The notes beneath the pieces are model-generated. The model was given only the letters and a program-made list of their open reading frames with translations. It ran no database searches and was not told the origin of the DNA. From the NCBI GenBank assembly GCA_947374485.1, contig CANCCF010000134.1:1-11060 (forward strand): 11,060 bases of DNA, written 5' to 3'. The DNA comes from Comamonadaceae bacterium (GTDB lineage Bacteria > Pseudomonadota > Gammaproteobacteria > Burkholderiales > Burkholderiaceae_C). Position 1 is the stretch's first letter. Every line of letters starts with the position of its first letter. Shown piece by piece: positions 1 through 6,422 of the stretch. Both the position numbers and the translations under genes were made by a program.

Positions 1-221
1 CAGCGCTGTTGGCCGCTGCCCAGGTAGCCGCAGGGGCAGGGGTTCATGGCGCCAATCAGTTGAAAGCGCGCCGGAAACTCGGCGCGCCGGGCCGCCCTGG
101 CAATGCTGATGCTGCCGGTTTCCAGCGGCTCGCGCAGCGCCTCCAGGGCTGAACGCTTGAATTCGGGGAACTCGTCCAAAAACAGCACGCCGTGGTGGGC
201 CAGGGAAATTTCTCCGGGTGG
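1..221 (-). pseudogene. comM: comM (yifB) Mg-chelatase-like AAA+ ATPase, 3' fragment broken at a junction
   Basis: Read on the minus strand in the frame with codons at 213-215, 210-212 and so on, this encodes about 73 residues beginning PPGEISLAHHG, followed by the Walker B segment VLFLDEFPEF, then KRSALEALREPLETG and IGAMNPCPCGYLG. That is the central AAA+ part of ComM, the hexameric helicase that extends heteroduplex during natural transformation. The gene continues past the left edge. Upstream of PPGE the family normally has a GGGSxP stretch preceded by the Walker A half of the domain. Here the similarity stops within two codons and the frame runs into unrelated, AT-richer DNA with a stop. 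The 5' half is therefore missing from this side and the copy should be inactive unless the rest lies elsewhere. The 72-residue reading frame from 274 to 56 is another frame and is not the gene. Identity is secure; calling it interrupted is an inference from the abrupt loss of similarity. Confidence 0.85.
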
Positions 222-330
222 GCATGAACACAGTTAGACTCAAAATCTAACGAAGTTGCGCGCAACTTTGACAAAATGAGCTATTGGGCAAAACCAAAAT
301 TGGACTAAAAAATCACCAAAGTAAGAACTG
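222..330. mobile_element. Putative transposable-element end abutting comM, with 33-bp iterated motifs
   Basis: Directly after the comM breakpoint lie three related motifs: TTAGACTCAAAATC at 234, TTTGACAAAATG at 267 and TTGGACTAAAAAATC at 300. Their starts are exactly 33 bp apart, about three helical turns. The TGACAAAAT core resembles the repeated transposase (TnsB) sites in the ends of Tn7 (recalled GACAAAATAGTTGGG), and the first motif starts about 12 bp from the junction, as expected for such an end. comM is also the recognised insertion target of AbaR/Tn6022-type transposons in Acinetobacter. What is seen: the junction, the motifs and their spacing. What is inferred: that this is an element end. 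No transposase is in the window, and the exact terminus and target duplication cannot be set from one side. A phage or island junction is the main alternative. Confidence 0.45.
253..268. repeat. Perfect 16-bp palindrome AAGTTGCGCGCAACTT
   Basis: AAGTTGCG is followed immediately by its reverse complement CGCAACTT, and the flanking C/G bases extend the symmetry slightly. It sits between the first and second 33-bp-spaced motifs, centred near 260. With no loop it is more likely a protein-binding site than an RNA hairpin. No U-tract follows, so it is not a terminator. Confidence 0.6.
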
Positions 331-547
331 GCAATATCGGCCAGGCAGTGCTTCAAAACCGGGTTGGGGAATCAGTCGCGTATTGTGTCCAAATAGGCGC
401 GGGCATCTGCTCCCGTGCCTTCGGCAACATAGATCGATAACACTTGATTGGACAACCCCATTTTCAGGAGAATGCGCATTGCAGGAGTGTACCTAGCTTA
501 CGCGACGGTCTGATCAGCCGGGCCCCCCCGTATTAGCCAAAGTGACT
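331..547. other. Non-coding or degenerate stretch between the putative element end and the regulator
   Basis: Nothing here is convincingly a gene. On the minus strand 479 to 372 gives a 35-codon frame (MRILLKMGLSN... ending TIRD, TGA). Its composition is plausibly protein-like (VLSIYVAEGTGADARAYLD), but I see no Shine-Dalgarno sequence before the ATG and do not recognise a family. The plus-strand frame 284-496 looks like random translation (many Arg, Cys, Gly) and is not called. A run of seven C residues lies near 524. The stretch may be a decayed gene remnant behind the element end. Confidence 0.4.
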
Positions 548-1453
548 TTAATCCGTTGATATCCGGGACGGATTGCCTCTCAAGTCCGCGCAATCCTGGC
601 CTGGCGGCTTGCCGAACATCCGCCGGTACTCGCGACTGAACTGTGAGGGGCTTTCATAGCCGACAGCAAAGCCGACCGTGGAAACATCGTCTTGTGTCAC
701 TAACAGGCGAGCGCGCGCCGCCTGAAGGCGAAGCTGTTTCTGGTATTGGATCGGGCTTAACGATGTGACTAGACGGAAATGCCGATGCAGCGAAGTGACG
801 CTCATGCCGGCGATTTCCGCCAGGTCCTCGATTCGAACCGTTTCCGCGAAATGGCCACGCAACCAGCGAATCGACCGGCCGATTTGCGACATCCGGCTAT
901 CAGCAAGGCCAATCTGCCGAACCATCAGCCCTTGTGGGCCATTGATCAACCGCCAAAGTACTTCGCGCTCAAGAGCTGCGGCGAGGATCGGAACATCAGA
1001 TGGTTGATCGAGTAGGCGCAGCAGGCGTACGATGGAGTCTATAAGGTCGTTCGATAGATCACTGGTGGCGATGCCGGGTCGGTCGCCGCCTATCATTCGA
1101 GGGCCGCCTGACTCCAACAGCAAGCTGGCGATGGCATCGGGCCTCAGCGTCATCCCACATCCAAGATATGGAAGCTCGGGGGTCGCTTCGACGACATAAG
1201 CATCAACCGGCAGATCCACGGAGACGACCAGAAATTGGCCCTCGCGATACTCGAATGTTTGTTTCCCGACTTCAACGCGTTTGGCACCTTGGGCAATCAG
1301 CGAAAAGACGGGCTCAACAACGATCTGACATGGCAGGGTAGGTCCGGATTCAATGCCAAGAATCAAGCTGGGTATAAGCCGCAGTGGCCTGGCATCGGGA
1401 CCAGCATGCCGCCTGATAAGCCCGCGAAGTTCATCGAGTGAGGTTGCAGTCAT
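548..1453 (-). CDS. AraC-family transcriptional regulator with AraC_N domain (YqhC type)
   Basis: A one-component transcription activator of about 301 residues. The N-terminal part (about residues 20-170) has the AraC_N pattern: a strand-rich stretch with LIAQGAKRVEVGKQTFEYREGQFLVVSVDLPV, the signature of the YqhC-like subgroup. The C-terminal third carries the double helix-turn-helix, with RIEDLAEIAGMSVTSLHRHF as the first HTH and VSTVGFAVGYESPSQFSREYRRMFG as the second. I start at the ATG at 1453 (MTATSLDELRGLIRRHAG) because the family usually begins just before this segment. The frame stays open to 1591, but those 46 extra residues (Cys, His and Arg rich) look like upstream non-coding sequence. 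The start has only a weak ribosome site. In E. coli YqhC activates an aldehyde reductase and an aldo/keto reductase. Here the gene is divergent from a hydrolase and an aldo/keto reductase, so it probably controls them. The effector is unknown. Confidence 0.88.
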   Translation of the reverse strand: MTATSLDELRGLIRRHAGPDARPLRLIPSLILGIESGPTLPCQIVVEPVFSLIAQGAKRVEVGKQTFEYREGQFLVVSVDLPVDAYVVEATPELPYLGCGMTLRPDAIASLLLESGGPRMIGGDRPGIATSDLSNDLIDSIVRLLRLLDQPSDVPILAAALEREVLWRLINGPQGLMVRQIGLADSRMSQIGRSIRWLRGHFAETVRIEDLAEIAGMSVTSLHRHFRLVTSLSPIQYQKQLRLQAARARLLVTQDDVSTVGFAVGYESPSQFSREYRRMFGKPPGQDCADLRGNPSRISTD

Positions 1454-1757
1454 CACCGCATTGTTGACGGTTTCTGCTGTGCTGTCACCTGCCGGATCAC
1501 GATAAGAATGGAAGGATTGTGCATGGATGTGGCAGCTTTGATCTAACGGGGTGGAGCGTGCCGCCAGTCTAATTGGGCACGGCCAAGCCACCGACGCACG
1601 CGCGGAAACTGAACTCTCTAGAAGGTTTGCGTGAAGAACGACTCAGACCGTCGAAGGTTGATCAGCGTCGCGGAAATTACCGGAGCATCGACATATATCA
1701 CGGGGCACTGTCCGGCGCGCATGGGCACAGGCTGCCGGTACAAATTAGGAAAATTTC
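1454..1757. promoter_or_regulatory. Divergent control region with a candidate AraC-type operator
   Basis: This 304-bp gap separates the divergent regulator and hydrolase and must hold both promoters. The clearest structure is a direct repeat one helical turn apart: GGATTGTGCA at 1514-1523 and GGATGTGGCA at 1525-1534 (8 of 10 identical, 11-bp period), followed by TTGATCTAACGG at 1538-1549. Two adjacent boxes with one-turn spacing are what the two HTH motifs of an AraC-family protein would contact. No strong sigma-70 boxes stand out. The hydrolase ribosome site AGGA is at 1747-1750. Confidence 0.45.
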
Positions 1758-2684
1758 GTGAAGAAGAATGTGAATTTCAACAGCGGCGGTTTTCGCCTTG
1801 CCGGTCATCTCTATGTACCGGATGGACCCAACTCGGGTAAGCATCCGGCGATCATTGTGGGTCACCCGTCCAGCGGCGTAAAGGAGCAGACTGCGGGCCT
1901 CTACGCAGAGCGACTGGCGGAGCAAGGGTTCATTACGCTTGCCTTTGACACCGCAACCCAGGGTGAAAGCGAAGGACTTCCGCGCGGAGTGGAGGATCCA
2001 GCACGTAGGGCCGAAGAGTTCAAGGACGCCGTGTCCTTCCTCAGCGTGCGCCCGGAGATCGATCCCGATCGCATTGGCATCTTAGGAATTTGCGCCTCTG
2101 GCGGATATGTCGTTCCGGCCGCTGTAAGCGATCTGCGTATCAAAGCTGTCGCCACCGTCAGCGGTGTTGACCTTGGCAGGTGGCATCGCTATGGTGCGGA
2201 CGGCAAGCAGGACCCGGAGGTGTTCCGGAGCATGTTGGGTGCCGCAGCGGCGGCGCGCGCGACCGAAGCACGCGGTGAAGGCATCAGGATGCTGACTATT
2301 CAGCCGGCCACCAGAGAGGAAGCGCGAGACGCTGGTTCGATGGCACTGGATGGCTGGGACTACTACTGCGATCGCGGGCAGCACCCCCGATCAGCGAAAG
2401 CATTTACTTGGACTAGCATTGATCGCACGGCGGTGGTTGATGGCTTTCACTTCATCGACACGATCGCGCCGCGGCCATTGTTGATGATTGTGGGCACCGC
2501 GGCTTTGAGCAAATGGATGGGCGAGGACGCCATCAAGCTCGCGCGGGAACCCAAGGAACTTTTCTGGATCAATGGAGCGACCCATGTCGACCTGTACGAC
2601 AAACCGCAATATGTGACACCGGCAGTGGTGAAACTCACAGCCTTCTTCAACAGCCATCTCCGGGTAACCAGCGCGCGCGTTTGA
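1758..2684 (+). CDS. Alpha/beta hydrolase, dienelactone-hydrolase-like (YcjY type)
   Basis: A cytosolic alpha/beta-hydrolase-fold protein of 308 residues with no signal peptide. It starts at GTG 1758, preceded by AGGA with 7-nt spacing. Family signs in order: an N-terminal strand pair (VNFNSGGFRLAGHLYVP), the oxyanion region IIVGHPSSGVKEQ (33-43), the FDTATQGESEG turn (63-73), the nucleophile elbow GILGICASGGY (108-117), a possible acid residue near 245-255, and the catalytic His in NGATHVDLYD (272-281). In this elbow the nucleophile may be Cys112, as in dienelactone hydrolase, or Ser114. The sequence alone does not settle it. Such proteins are usually annotated as hydrolases of esters, lactones or peptidyl substrates, and real substrates are rarely known. 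It is followed by an aldo/keto reductase 79 bp downstream and shares its likely regulator, so the pair may act on a lactone or ester and the carbonyl released from it. That role is inference. Confidence 0.85.
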   Translation: MKKNVNFNSGGFRLAGHLYVPDGPNSGKHPAIIVGHPSSGVKEQTAGLYAERLAEQGFITLAFDTATQGESEGLPRGVEDPARRAEEFKDAVSFLSVRPEIDPDRIGILGICASGGYVVPAAVSDLRIKAVATVSGVDLGRWHRYGADGKQDPEVFRSMLGAAAAARATEARGEGIRMLTIQPATREEARDAGSMALDGWDYYCDRGQHPRSAKAFTWTSIDRTAVVDGFHFIDTIAPRPLLMIVGTAALSKWMGEDAIKLAREPKELFWINGATHVDLYDKPQYVTPAVVKLTAFFNSHLRVTSARV

Positions 2685-2763
2685 TGCAGTGGGGAAGTTT
2701 CAAGATCATCCTCGCCGTCAAACGAACCTCCAGCTTGCAAAGCAACTTGCCGCTGAAAATCCA

Positions 2764-3840
2764 ATGACTCTTAACAACTATGTGACTCTGGGTCGCTCTG
2801 GCCTGCGCGTAAGCCCCCTTTGTCTCGGAACGATGACGTTTGGTGAAGGCCGCGGCTGGGGCTCGTCCGTGGGGGAACGTCAGGAAATCATGGATCGATA
2901 CATTGCGGCCGGTGGCAACTTCATCGACACAGCAAATGGCTATACGGCGGGCCATTCGGAAGCGATCATTGGCGATCACATCGGTCGCCATTCATCGCGC
3001 CGCGATCGCCTCGTCCTCGCCACCAAGTTCAGCAGCAATCTCTATCTCGGCGATCCCAACGGCGGGGGGTCGGGCCGCAAGGCCATCGTCAGCCAGTGCG
3101 AGAACTCGTTGCGCCGTGTGAAGACCGACTACATCGACCTGTACTGGCTGCATAACTGGGACGTGCATACGCCGATCGATGAAACGATGGCGGCGTTGGA
3201 TGACTTGATTCGCGTAGGCAAGGTGCGATACATTGGCATCTCTGACACGCCGGCTTGGAAGGCTATGGAAGCGAACCTAATTGCGCGCTTCCGCGGCTGG
3301 GCCCAATTCATTGGCATACAGATTGAATACTCCTTGCTGGAGCGCAGCGTCGAGGCAGAGCTGGTCCCGATGGCGCGGGAACTGGGCCTCGGCATCATGC
3401 CTTGGTCTCCCCTCAAAAGCGGCGCGCTCAGCGGGAAGTACACGCGTGCAAATCAAGGCGAGGTGAAGCCTGATCGCGGCGCCATGGTCCCACTCAACGA
3501 GAGAACGTACGCGCTCATTGACGAGTTGGAAAAGATAGCCACGGCGCATCAGAGCACCATTGCTCGTATAGCGCTGGCCTGGGTGCGCATACAGCAGGGC
3601 GTGACATCGACCATCATTGGTGCGCGCCGGGTGAGCCAGCTTGTGGACAATCTGAAGTCGCTCGATATCACGCTGAGCGCCGAGGAGATCGCTCATCTCG
3701 ACGGGCTGACCAAACCAGCGCTTCCGTTCCCACAAAACATGCAGGGGTTCTTTCCGATGATTCACAACGGCGAAACGACTATCAACGGCGTTGTGGGCGG
3801 GCCTTCAATGATTATCCGGCCCGGCGAGACGCCGTACTGA
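2764..3840 (+). CDS. Aldo/keto reductase
   Basis: An NADPH-dependent aldo/keto reductase of 358 residues, a soluble (beta/alpha)8 barrel reducing aldehydes or ketones to alcohols. I chose ATG 2764 because MTLNNYVTLGRSGLRVSPL is the normal family N-terminus. The frame opens at a GTG at 2689, but those 25 residues are atypical and no ribosome site precedes either start. The catalytic tetrad is visible: Asp55 and Tyr60 in FIDTANGY, Lys88 in LVLATKFS, His130 in YWLHNWD. The C-terminal cofactor segment includes TSTIIGARRVSQLVDNL. Length and motifs match the AKR group with L-glyceraldehyde 3-phosphate reductase-like members. It is probably co-transcribed with the upstream hydrolase. With the YqhC-like regulator this suggests a carbonyl-detoxifying or catabolic role. 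The substrate is unknown. Confidence 0.92.
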   Translation: MTLNNYVTLGRSGLRVSPLCLGTMTFGEGRGWGSSVGERQEIMDRYIAAGGNFIDTANGYTAGHSEAIIGDHIGRHSSRRDRLVLATKFSSNLYLGDPNGGGSGRKAIVSQCENSLRRVKTDYIDLYWLHNWDVHTPIDETMAALDDLIRVGKVRYIGISDTPAWKAMEANLIARFRGWAQFIGIQIEYSLLERSVEAELVPMARELGLGIMPWSPLKSGALSGKYTRANQGEVKPDRGAMVPLNERTYALIDELEKIATAHQSTIARIALAWVRIQQGVTSTIIGARRVSQLVDNLKSLDITLSAEEIAHLDGLTKPALPFPQNMQGFFPMIHNGETTINGVVGGPSMIIRPGETPY

Positions 3841-3841
3841 A

Positions 3842-3937
3842 AGTAGACGCTTCTTGCGCACATTGTTCCATGGCGTGCGTGGTACCAATTGCTTCGATGC
3901 TTCGGAAGGCTATGGTTCACTGGAAGAAGTGAGGTAG
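3842..3937 (+). pseudogene. Vestige of a second aldo/keto reductase
   Basis: In the frame with codons at 3881-3883, the DNA just after the intact aldo/keto reductase translates to FHGVRGTNCFDASEGYGSLE followed by EVR and a stop at 3935-3937. This matches the barrel-entry motif of the family, G-x-N-x-x-D-x-A-x-x-Y-G-x-x-E-E. It retains the catalytic Asp and Tyr positions that read FIDTANGY in the neighbour. There is no start codon, no N-terminal strand and nothing recognisable after the stop. It is too short to function and reads as the remains of a deleted or recombined copy. The match rests on about 17 residues, so chance is not excluded. Confidence 0.45.
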
Positions 3938-3940
3938 GCC

Positions 3941-3970
3941 TGTAAAGCCACTCTAAGAGATACTTATAAT
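3941..3970 (+). promoter_or_regulatory. Candidate sigma-70 promoter for the MtlR-type regulator
   Basis: A perfect -10 hexamer TATAAT lies at 3965-3970, with a weak -35 (TGTAAA, 3941-3946) 18 bp upstream. Transcription would start near 3977, giving a leader of about 48 nt before the ATG at 4025. The poor -35 would suit a promoter that needs an activator. No other good box is seen in this gap. Confidence 0.4.
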
Positions 3971-4024
3971 CGGAAGTGGATTCGTTGGAAAGTCGCCATA
4001 ATCTCTCGATGCTATGCAATTCCG

Positions 4025-4930
4025 ATGAACACCTACCACCCCTCACTTGAAAATCCCGAGCGTCGTGATGCCATGTTGGGCTACGACCCTCCGGCAGAGG
4101 TCAGCCGTTTGCTGCGCTGTGTGAGCCACGGGGCACCGTCGCCGTTGATACGCTGGCACTACCACGATGACTACGAGCTGCACTATGTGGTGGCTACCTC
4201 TGGCAAGTTCTTTGTAGGTGACTACATAGGGCACTTCATGCCGGGCAACCTAGTGCTGGTGGGCCCAAGGTTGCCGCACAACTGGATTTCCAGCGATTTG
4301 CCTGCAGAAGGTGTGGCGCTTCGCGACCGGTGCATTGTCTTCAACATCGGGCCTATCAAGGATTCTGCCCTTTTCCTACCTGAGATCAACGAGATCTTGC
4401 CCATGCTCGAGCGTGCGTCGCGGGGCATTGAATTCTTCGATGTGGCCGAGCGTGTGGCGCCATATTTGGAGCGCATTTTCAACAGCCACAACATCACGCG
4501 CCTAGGCGTGTTCTTTGAGTTGCTGGGAGAGCTTTCACGCTGTGAAGACTACCGCCTGTTGTCCAGCCAGGTCTTTGATGGCAATGGGGATGAGAAGTCC
4601 CAGTCGCAGATCAACACCATCGTGAATTACATCAGCGAGCACTACGCCGAGCCCATCGGTTTGCCCGACATCGCCCAGTTGTTCCGCATGAGTGAAAGCC
4701 ACTTTTCACGCGTGTTCAAGAGGGCGACGGGCAATTCGTTCGTGGACTTCTTGACCCTGGTGCGCATAAACCGGGCCTGCCAATTGCTGATGCAAACCGA
4801 CGAAAAAATATCTGCCATCTGCTATGACGTGGGCTTTAACAACCTCGCCAATTTCAACCGACGATTCCTGGAACTGAAGAGCATCACCCCTTCCGCATTT
4901 CGCCAGCAGGCGCGCAGCGTTTTCGCCTGA
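4025..4930 (+). CDS. AraC-family regulator with cupin sensor, probable polyol-operon activator (MtlR-like)
   Basis: A 301-residue activator. The N-terminal half is a cupin-type ligand domain: RWHYHDDYELHYVVATSGKFFVGDYIGHFMPGNLVLVGPRLPHNW (about 43-88) has the H-x-H...E and G-x-x-x-x-x-P-H-x-W features. The C-terminal hundred residues form the double HTH: GLPDIAQLFRMSESHFSRVF first, then ISAICYDVGFNNLANFNRRF. The start at 4025 is the first ATG after the last upstream stop. An ATG at 4073 (MLGYDPPAEVSRLL) is an alternative, and neither has a strong ribosome site. Size and domain plan match MtlR, the AraC-type activator beside the mannitol/sorbitol ABC-transporter operon of Pseudomonas fluorescens. 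A transporter of that type lies 4.4 kb downstream, separated by the five-gene oxidation operon. It probably senses a sugar alcohol and acts in the divergent region at 9045-9349; that is inference. Confidence 0.88.
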   Translation: MNTYHPSLENPERRDAMLGYDPPAEVSRLLRCVSHGAPSPLIRWHYHDDYELHYVVATSGKFFVGDYIGHFMPGNLVLVGPRLPHNWISSDLPAEGVALRDRCIVFNIGPIKDSALFLPEINEILPMLERASRGIEFFDVAERVAPYLERIFNSHNITRLGVFFELLGELSRCEDYRLLSSQVFDGNGDEKSQSQINTIVNYISEHYAEPIGLPDIAQLFRMSESHFSRVFKRATGNSFVDFLTLVRINRACQLLMQTDEKISAICYDVGFNNLANFNRRFLELKSITPSAFRQQARSVFA

Positions 4931-4943
4931 GCCGAGGATCAGG
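4926..4943. repeat. Short inverted repeat holding both convergent stop codons
   Basis: CCTGA (4926-4930) and TCAGG (4939-4943) form a 5-bp stem with an 8-nt loop. The plus-strand TGA of the regulator lies in the left arm and the minus-strand TGA of the kinase in the right arm. No U-tract follows on the plus strand and none follows the hairpin on the minus strand, so it would be at best a weak bidirectional stop. Only 8 bp separate the two genes. Confidence 0.3.
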
Positions 4944-5589
4944 CCCAAGAAAAAATGAGGTCAGCCCCGTTTTTGCTCGCCTCGATCAGGCGCGCATTGG
5001 GCTCGTCGGTCTTGGCCACCCAGTCTAGCGCGGCTTGGTGGCTTCTTCCAAAAAATTCGTGCCGTTTGACCAGACGCTCCGTGCGCAATGCCTGGTCCAC
5101 GTCCACATACCAACAACCATCCAAATAGTTGCGCACATGGGCCCAGGGGCCGTTGGAGAGCAATAAATAATTGCCCTCGGTGATGATGAGGCGTGTGGTG
5201 GGCAGTATCTCGATCGCATTGGCAATCGGCTCTTCAATCTCGCGCACAAACTCTGGCGCATATACCGACTCTTTTTCATAGCTGCTGCGTAGCCTTGCCA
5301 GCAGGGCCACATAGCCGCCGCTGTCAAAAGTGTCTTGCGCGCCTTTCTTGTGCGCCAAGCCTTTGCGCTTGAGCACGCTGTTGGAAAAATGGAATCCGTC
5401 CATGGGAACTATTTGGCTGCTGTGCGAGAACTCCGCTTGCAGTGCAGTTGCCAAGGTGGATTTGCCAGAGCCTGGGGTGCCCACCAGCCCCAGAATTTTC
5501 CGCTGCCCGCTATCGACCAAAGTGCGTAACCTTGCCAGGTAATCGGCGGGTATTGTGGGTGGCGTCGGTATTGCAGATGTCTGTGTCAC
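4939..5589 (-). CDS. P-loop nucleoside/nucleotide-kinase-family small-molecule kinase
   Basis: A 216-residue cytosolic kinase. The Walker A loop GTPGSGKST is at 37-45, and MDGFHFSN at 63-70 is the acceptor-side motif shared with uridine and pantothenate kinases. FDSGGY (88-93), YAPEFVREIEEP (110-121) and the Walker-B-like strand LIITEGNYLLL (134-144) follow. This is the branch of the phosphoribulokinase/uridine kinase/pantothenate kinase superfamily often found in sugar-catabolic loci. Members are poorly characterised and some are sugar kinases (FrcK near a rhizobial fructose transporter is a comparison, from memory). It starts at GTG 5589, overlapping the isomerase stop as GTGA, so translation is probably coupled. 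As the last gene of the oxidation operon beside a polyol transporter, it most likely phosphorylates the sugar made by the preceding enzymes. The exact substrate is open. Confidence 0.85.
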   Translation of the reverse strand: MTQTSAIPTPPTIPADYLARLRTLVDSGQRKILGLVGTPGSGKSTLATALQAEFSHSSQIVPMDGFHFSNSVLKRKGLAHKKGAQDTFDSGGYVALLARLRSSYEKESVYAPEFVREIEEPIANAIEILPTTRLIITEGNYLLLSNGPWAHVRNYLDGCWYVDVDQALRTERLVKRHEFFGRSHQAALDWVAKTDEPNARLIEASKNGADLIFSWA

Positions 5590-6419
5590 GGCGTGTCAAT
5601 CCTATTCCTGGAGTAACGCTCCCGCAGCAAGTTCATCATGAAGACATTGATGTCCCACTGGTTAGCGATGGGCTGTTGAGAGCCAGGCAGTATGGTCATG
5701 TAAGGGTAGGGTCCGAACTCCGGCGTGATGCACAGAAATTCTTTGGACTCTGCTCGGGACAGGGTCACAATCCGGTCCCACCAACTGATGTGCCGGTCCA
5801 GCACTTCCTTCCATTCCGGTGCTCTGGGGTCTGGCACCTGCGGTCCCTCGGCAAAGCCAACGCGAGCATGGATGTGGTCTGCCCGGCTGATGGCCAGACT
5901 CAAGGACTCTTCCTGATCGTGCAGCAAAGTCTCGGCCACGTTGCACCAGTGACTGAAGTCCGCGCCAATCCGCAGATGGGCATTTGCCAACAAAAACGGC
6001 GCGGTGACATGCGCTGCAAACGTGAATTTGCCGCGATGGGTTTCATGCACCACACGCACGCCACTCTCGCGCGTGAACGCGCTGGCCAGTTCCACCAGCT
6101 CCATATTTTGTTCAAACGAAAAGAAGTCCTTGCCCGTTTGCGAATTGATCAAGAGCGGCTGGCCGTCCGTCAAATTGTGGAGGCGGCTGAGAAACTGGGC
6201 CTTGTGCTTTTCAAAGTCCGCAGTGACCGTGTCTGAATGGTGACCAACGAAGTGCAGTCCCGCGTCTGCAATGGCAGCGTGGATGCGGCGCTTGTGCGCA
6301 TCATCATCATGCGGTATGGACATTTCCACGCCGTCATACCCTGCCGTGCGGACCTTCAGAACAAATTCCTCAATGGGAAGTTCGTTGCCCCAACTGGTGC
6401 ATAAGAAGTGCAACTTCAT
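5586..6419 (-). CDS. Sugar (phosphate) isomerase/epimerase, TIM barrel of the xylose-isomerase-like superfamily
   Basis: A soluble 277-residue TIM barrel of the AP-endonuclease-2/xylose-isomerase-like family, which interconverts ketoses or epimers using a divalent metal. Candidate metal and catalytic residues fall where expected: Glu126 in VVHETHRGKF, Asp154 and His157 in GADFSHW, His182 or His184 in DHIHARVG, and Glu234 in ITPEFGPYPYM. The N-terminus MKLHFLCTSWGNE and the second-strand YDGVEMSIP also fit. It begins at ATG 6419, 3 nt after the Rieske ferredoxin stop, and overlaps the kinase start. Its position between a redox trio and a kinase suggests it rearranges the oxidised sugar or inosose before phosphorylation. 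MocC and IolE/IolI-type enzymes of inositol metabolism belong to the same broad superfamily. The family call is firm; the reaction is inferred. Confidence 0.88.
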   Translation of the reverse strand: MKLHFLCTSWGNELPIEEFVLKVRTAGYDGVEMSIPHDDDAHKRRIHAAIADAGLHFVGHHSDTVTADFEKHKAQFLSRLHNLTDGQPLLINSQTGKDFFSFEQNMELVELASAFTRESGVRVVHETHRGKFTFAAHVTAPFLLANAHLRIGADFSHWCNVAETLLHDQEESLSLAISRADHIHARVGFAEGPQVPDPRAPEWKEVLDRHISWWDRIVTLSRAESKEFLCITPEFGPYPYMTILPGSQQPIANQWDINVFMMNLLRERYSRNRIDTP

Positions 6420-6422
6420 GGG

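Noticed and set aside
233..250. GTTRRRY and RYYYAAC boxes (GTTAGAC, ATCTAAC) as in integron attC sites
   Set aside because: The boxes are in the reverse of attC order and no complete R''-L''-L'-R' site with a partner box is present. The simple inverted repeat explains the match.
231..252. Stem-loop TTAGA / CTCAAAA / TCTAA resembling a tRNA-Leu(CAA) anticodon arm
   Set aside because: Loop and stem fit, but no D-arm, T-arm or acceptor stem can be built around it. A full tRNA is absent, and a tRNA-derived attachment site cannot be supported from 17 bases.
284..496. 70-residue plus-strand open frame near the left junction
   Set aside because: No recognisable motif, a composition like translated non-coding DNA, and no ribosome site.
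1454..1591. 46-residue N-terminal extension of the AraC_N regulator
   Set aside because: Family proteins start near MTATSLDEL. The extension is unlike the family and would consume the candidate operator.
5442..6236. 264-residue plus-strand open frame over the isomerase and kinase
   Set aside because: Antisense to two recognisable enzymes, with no domain or ribosome site.
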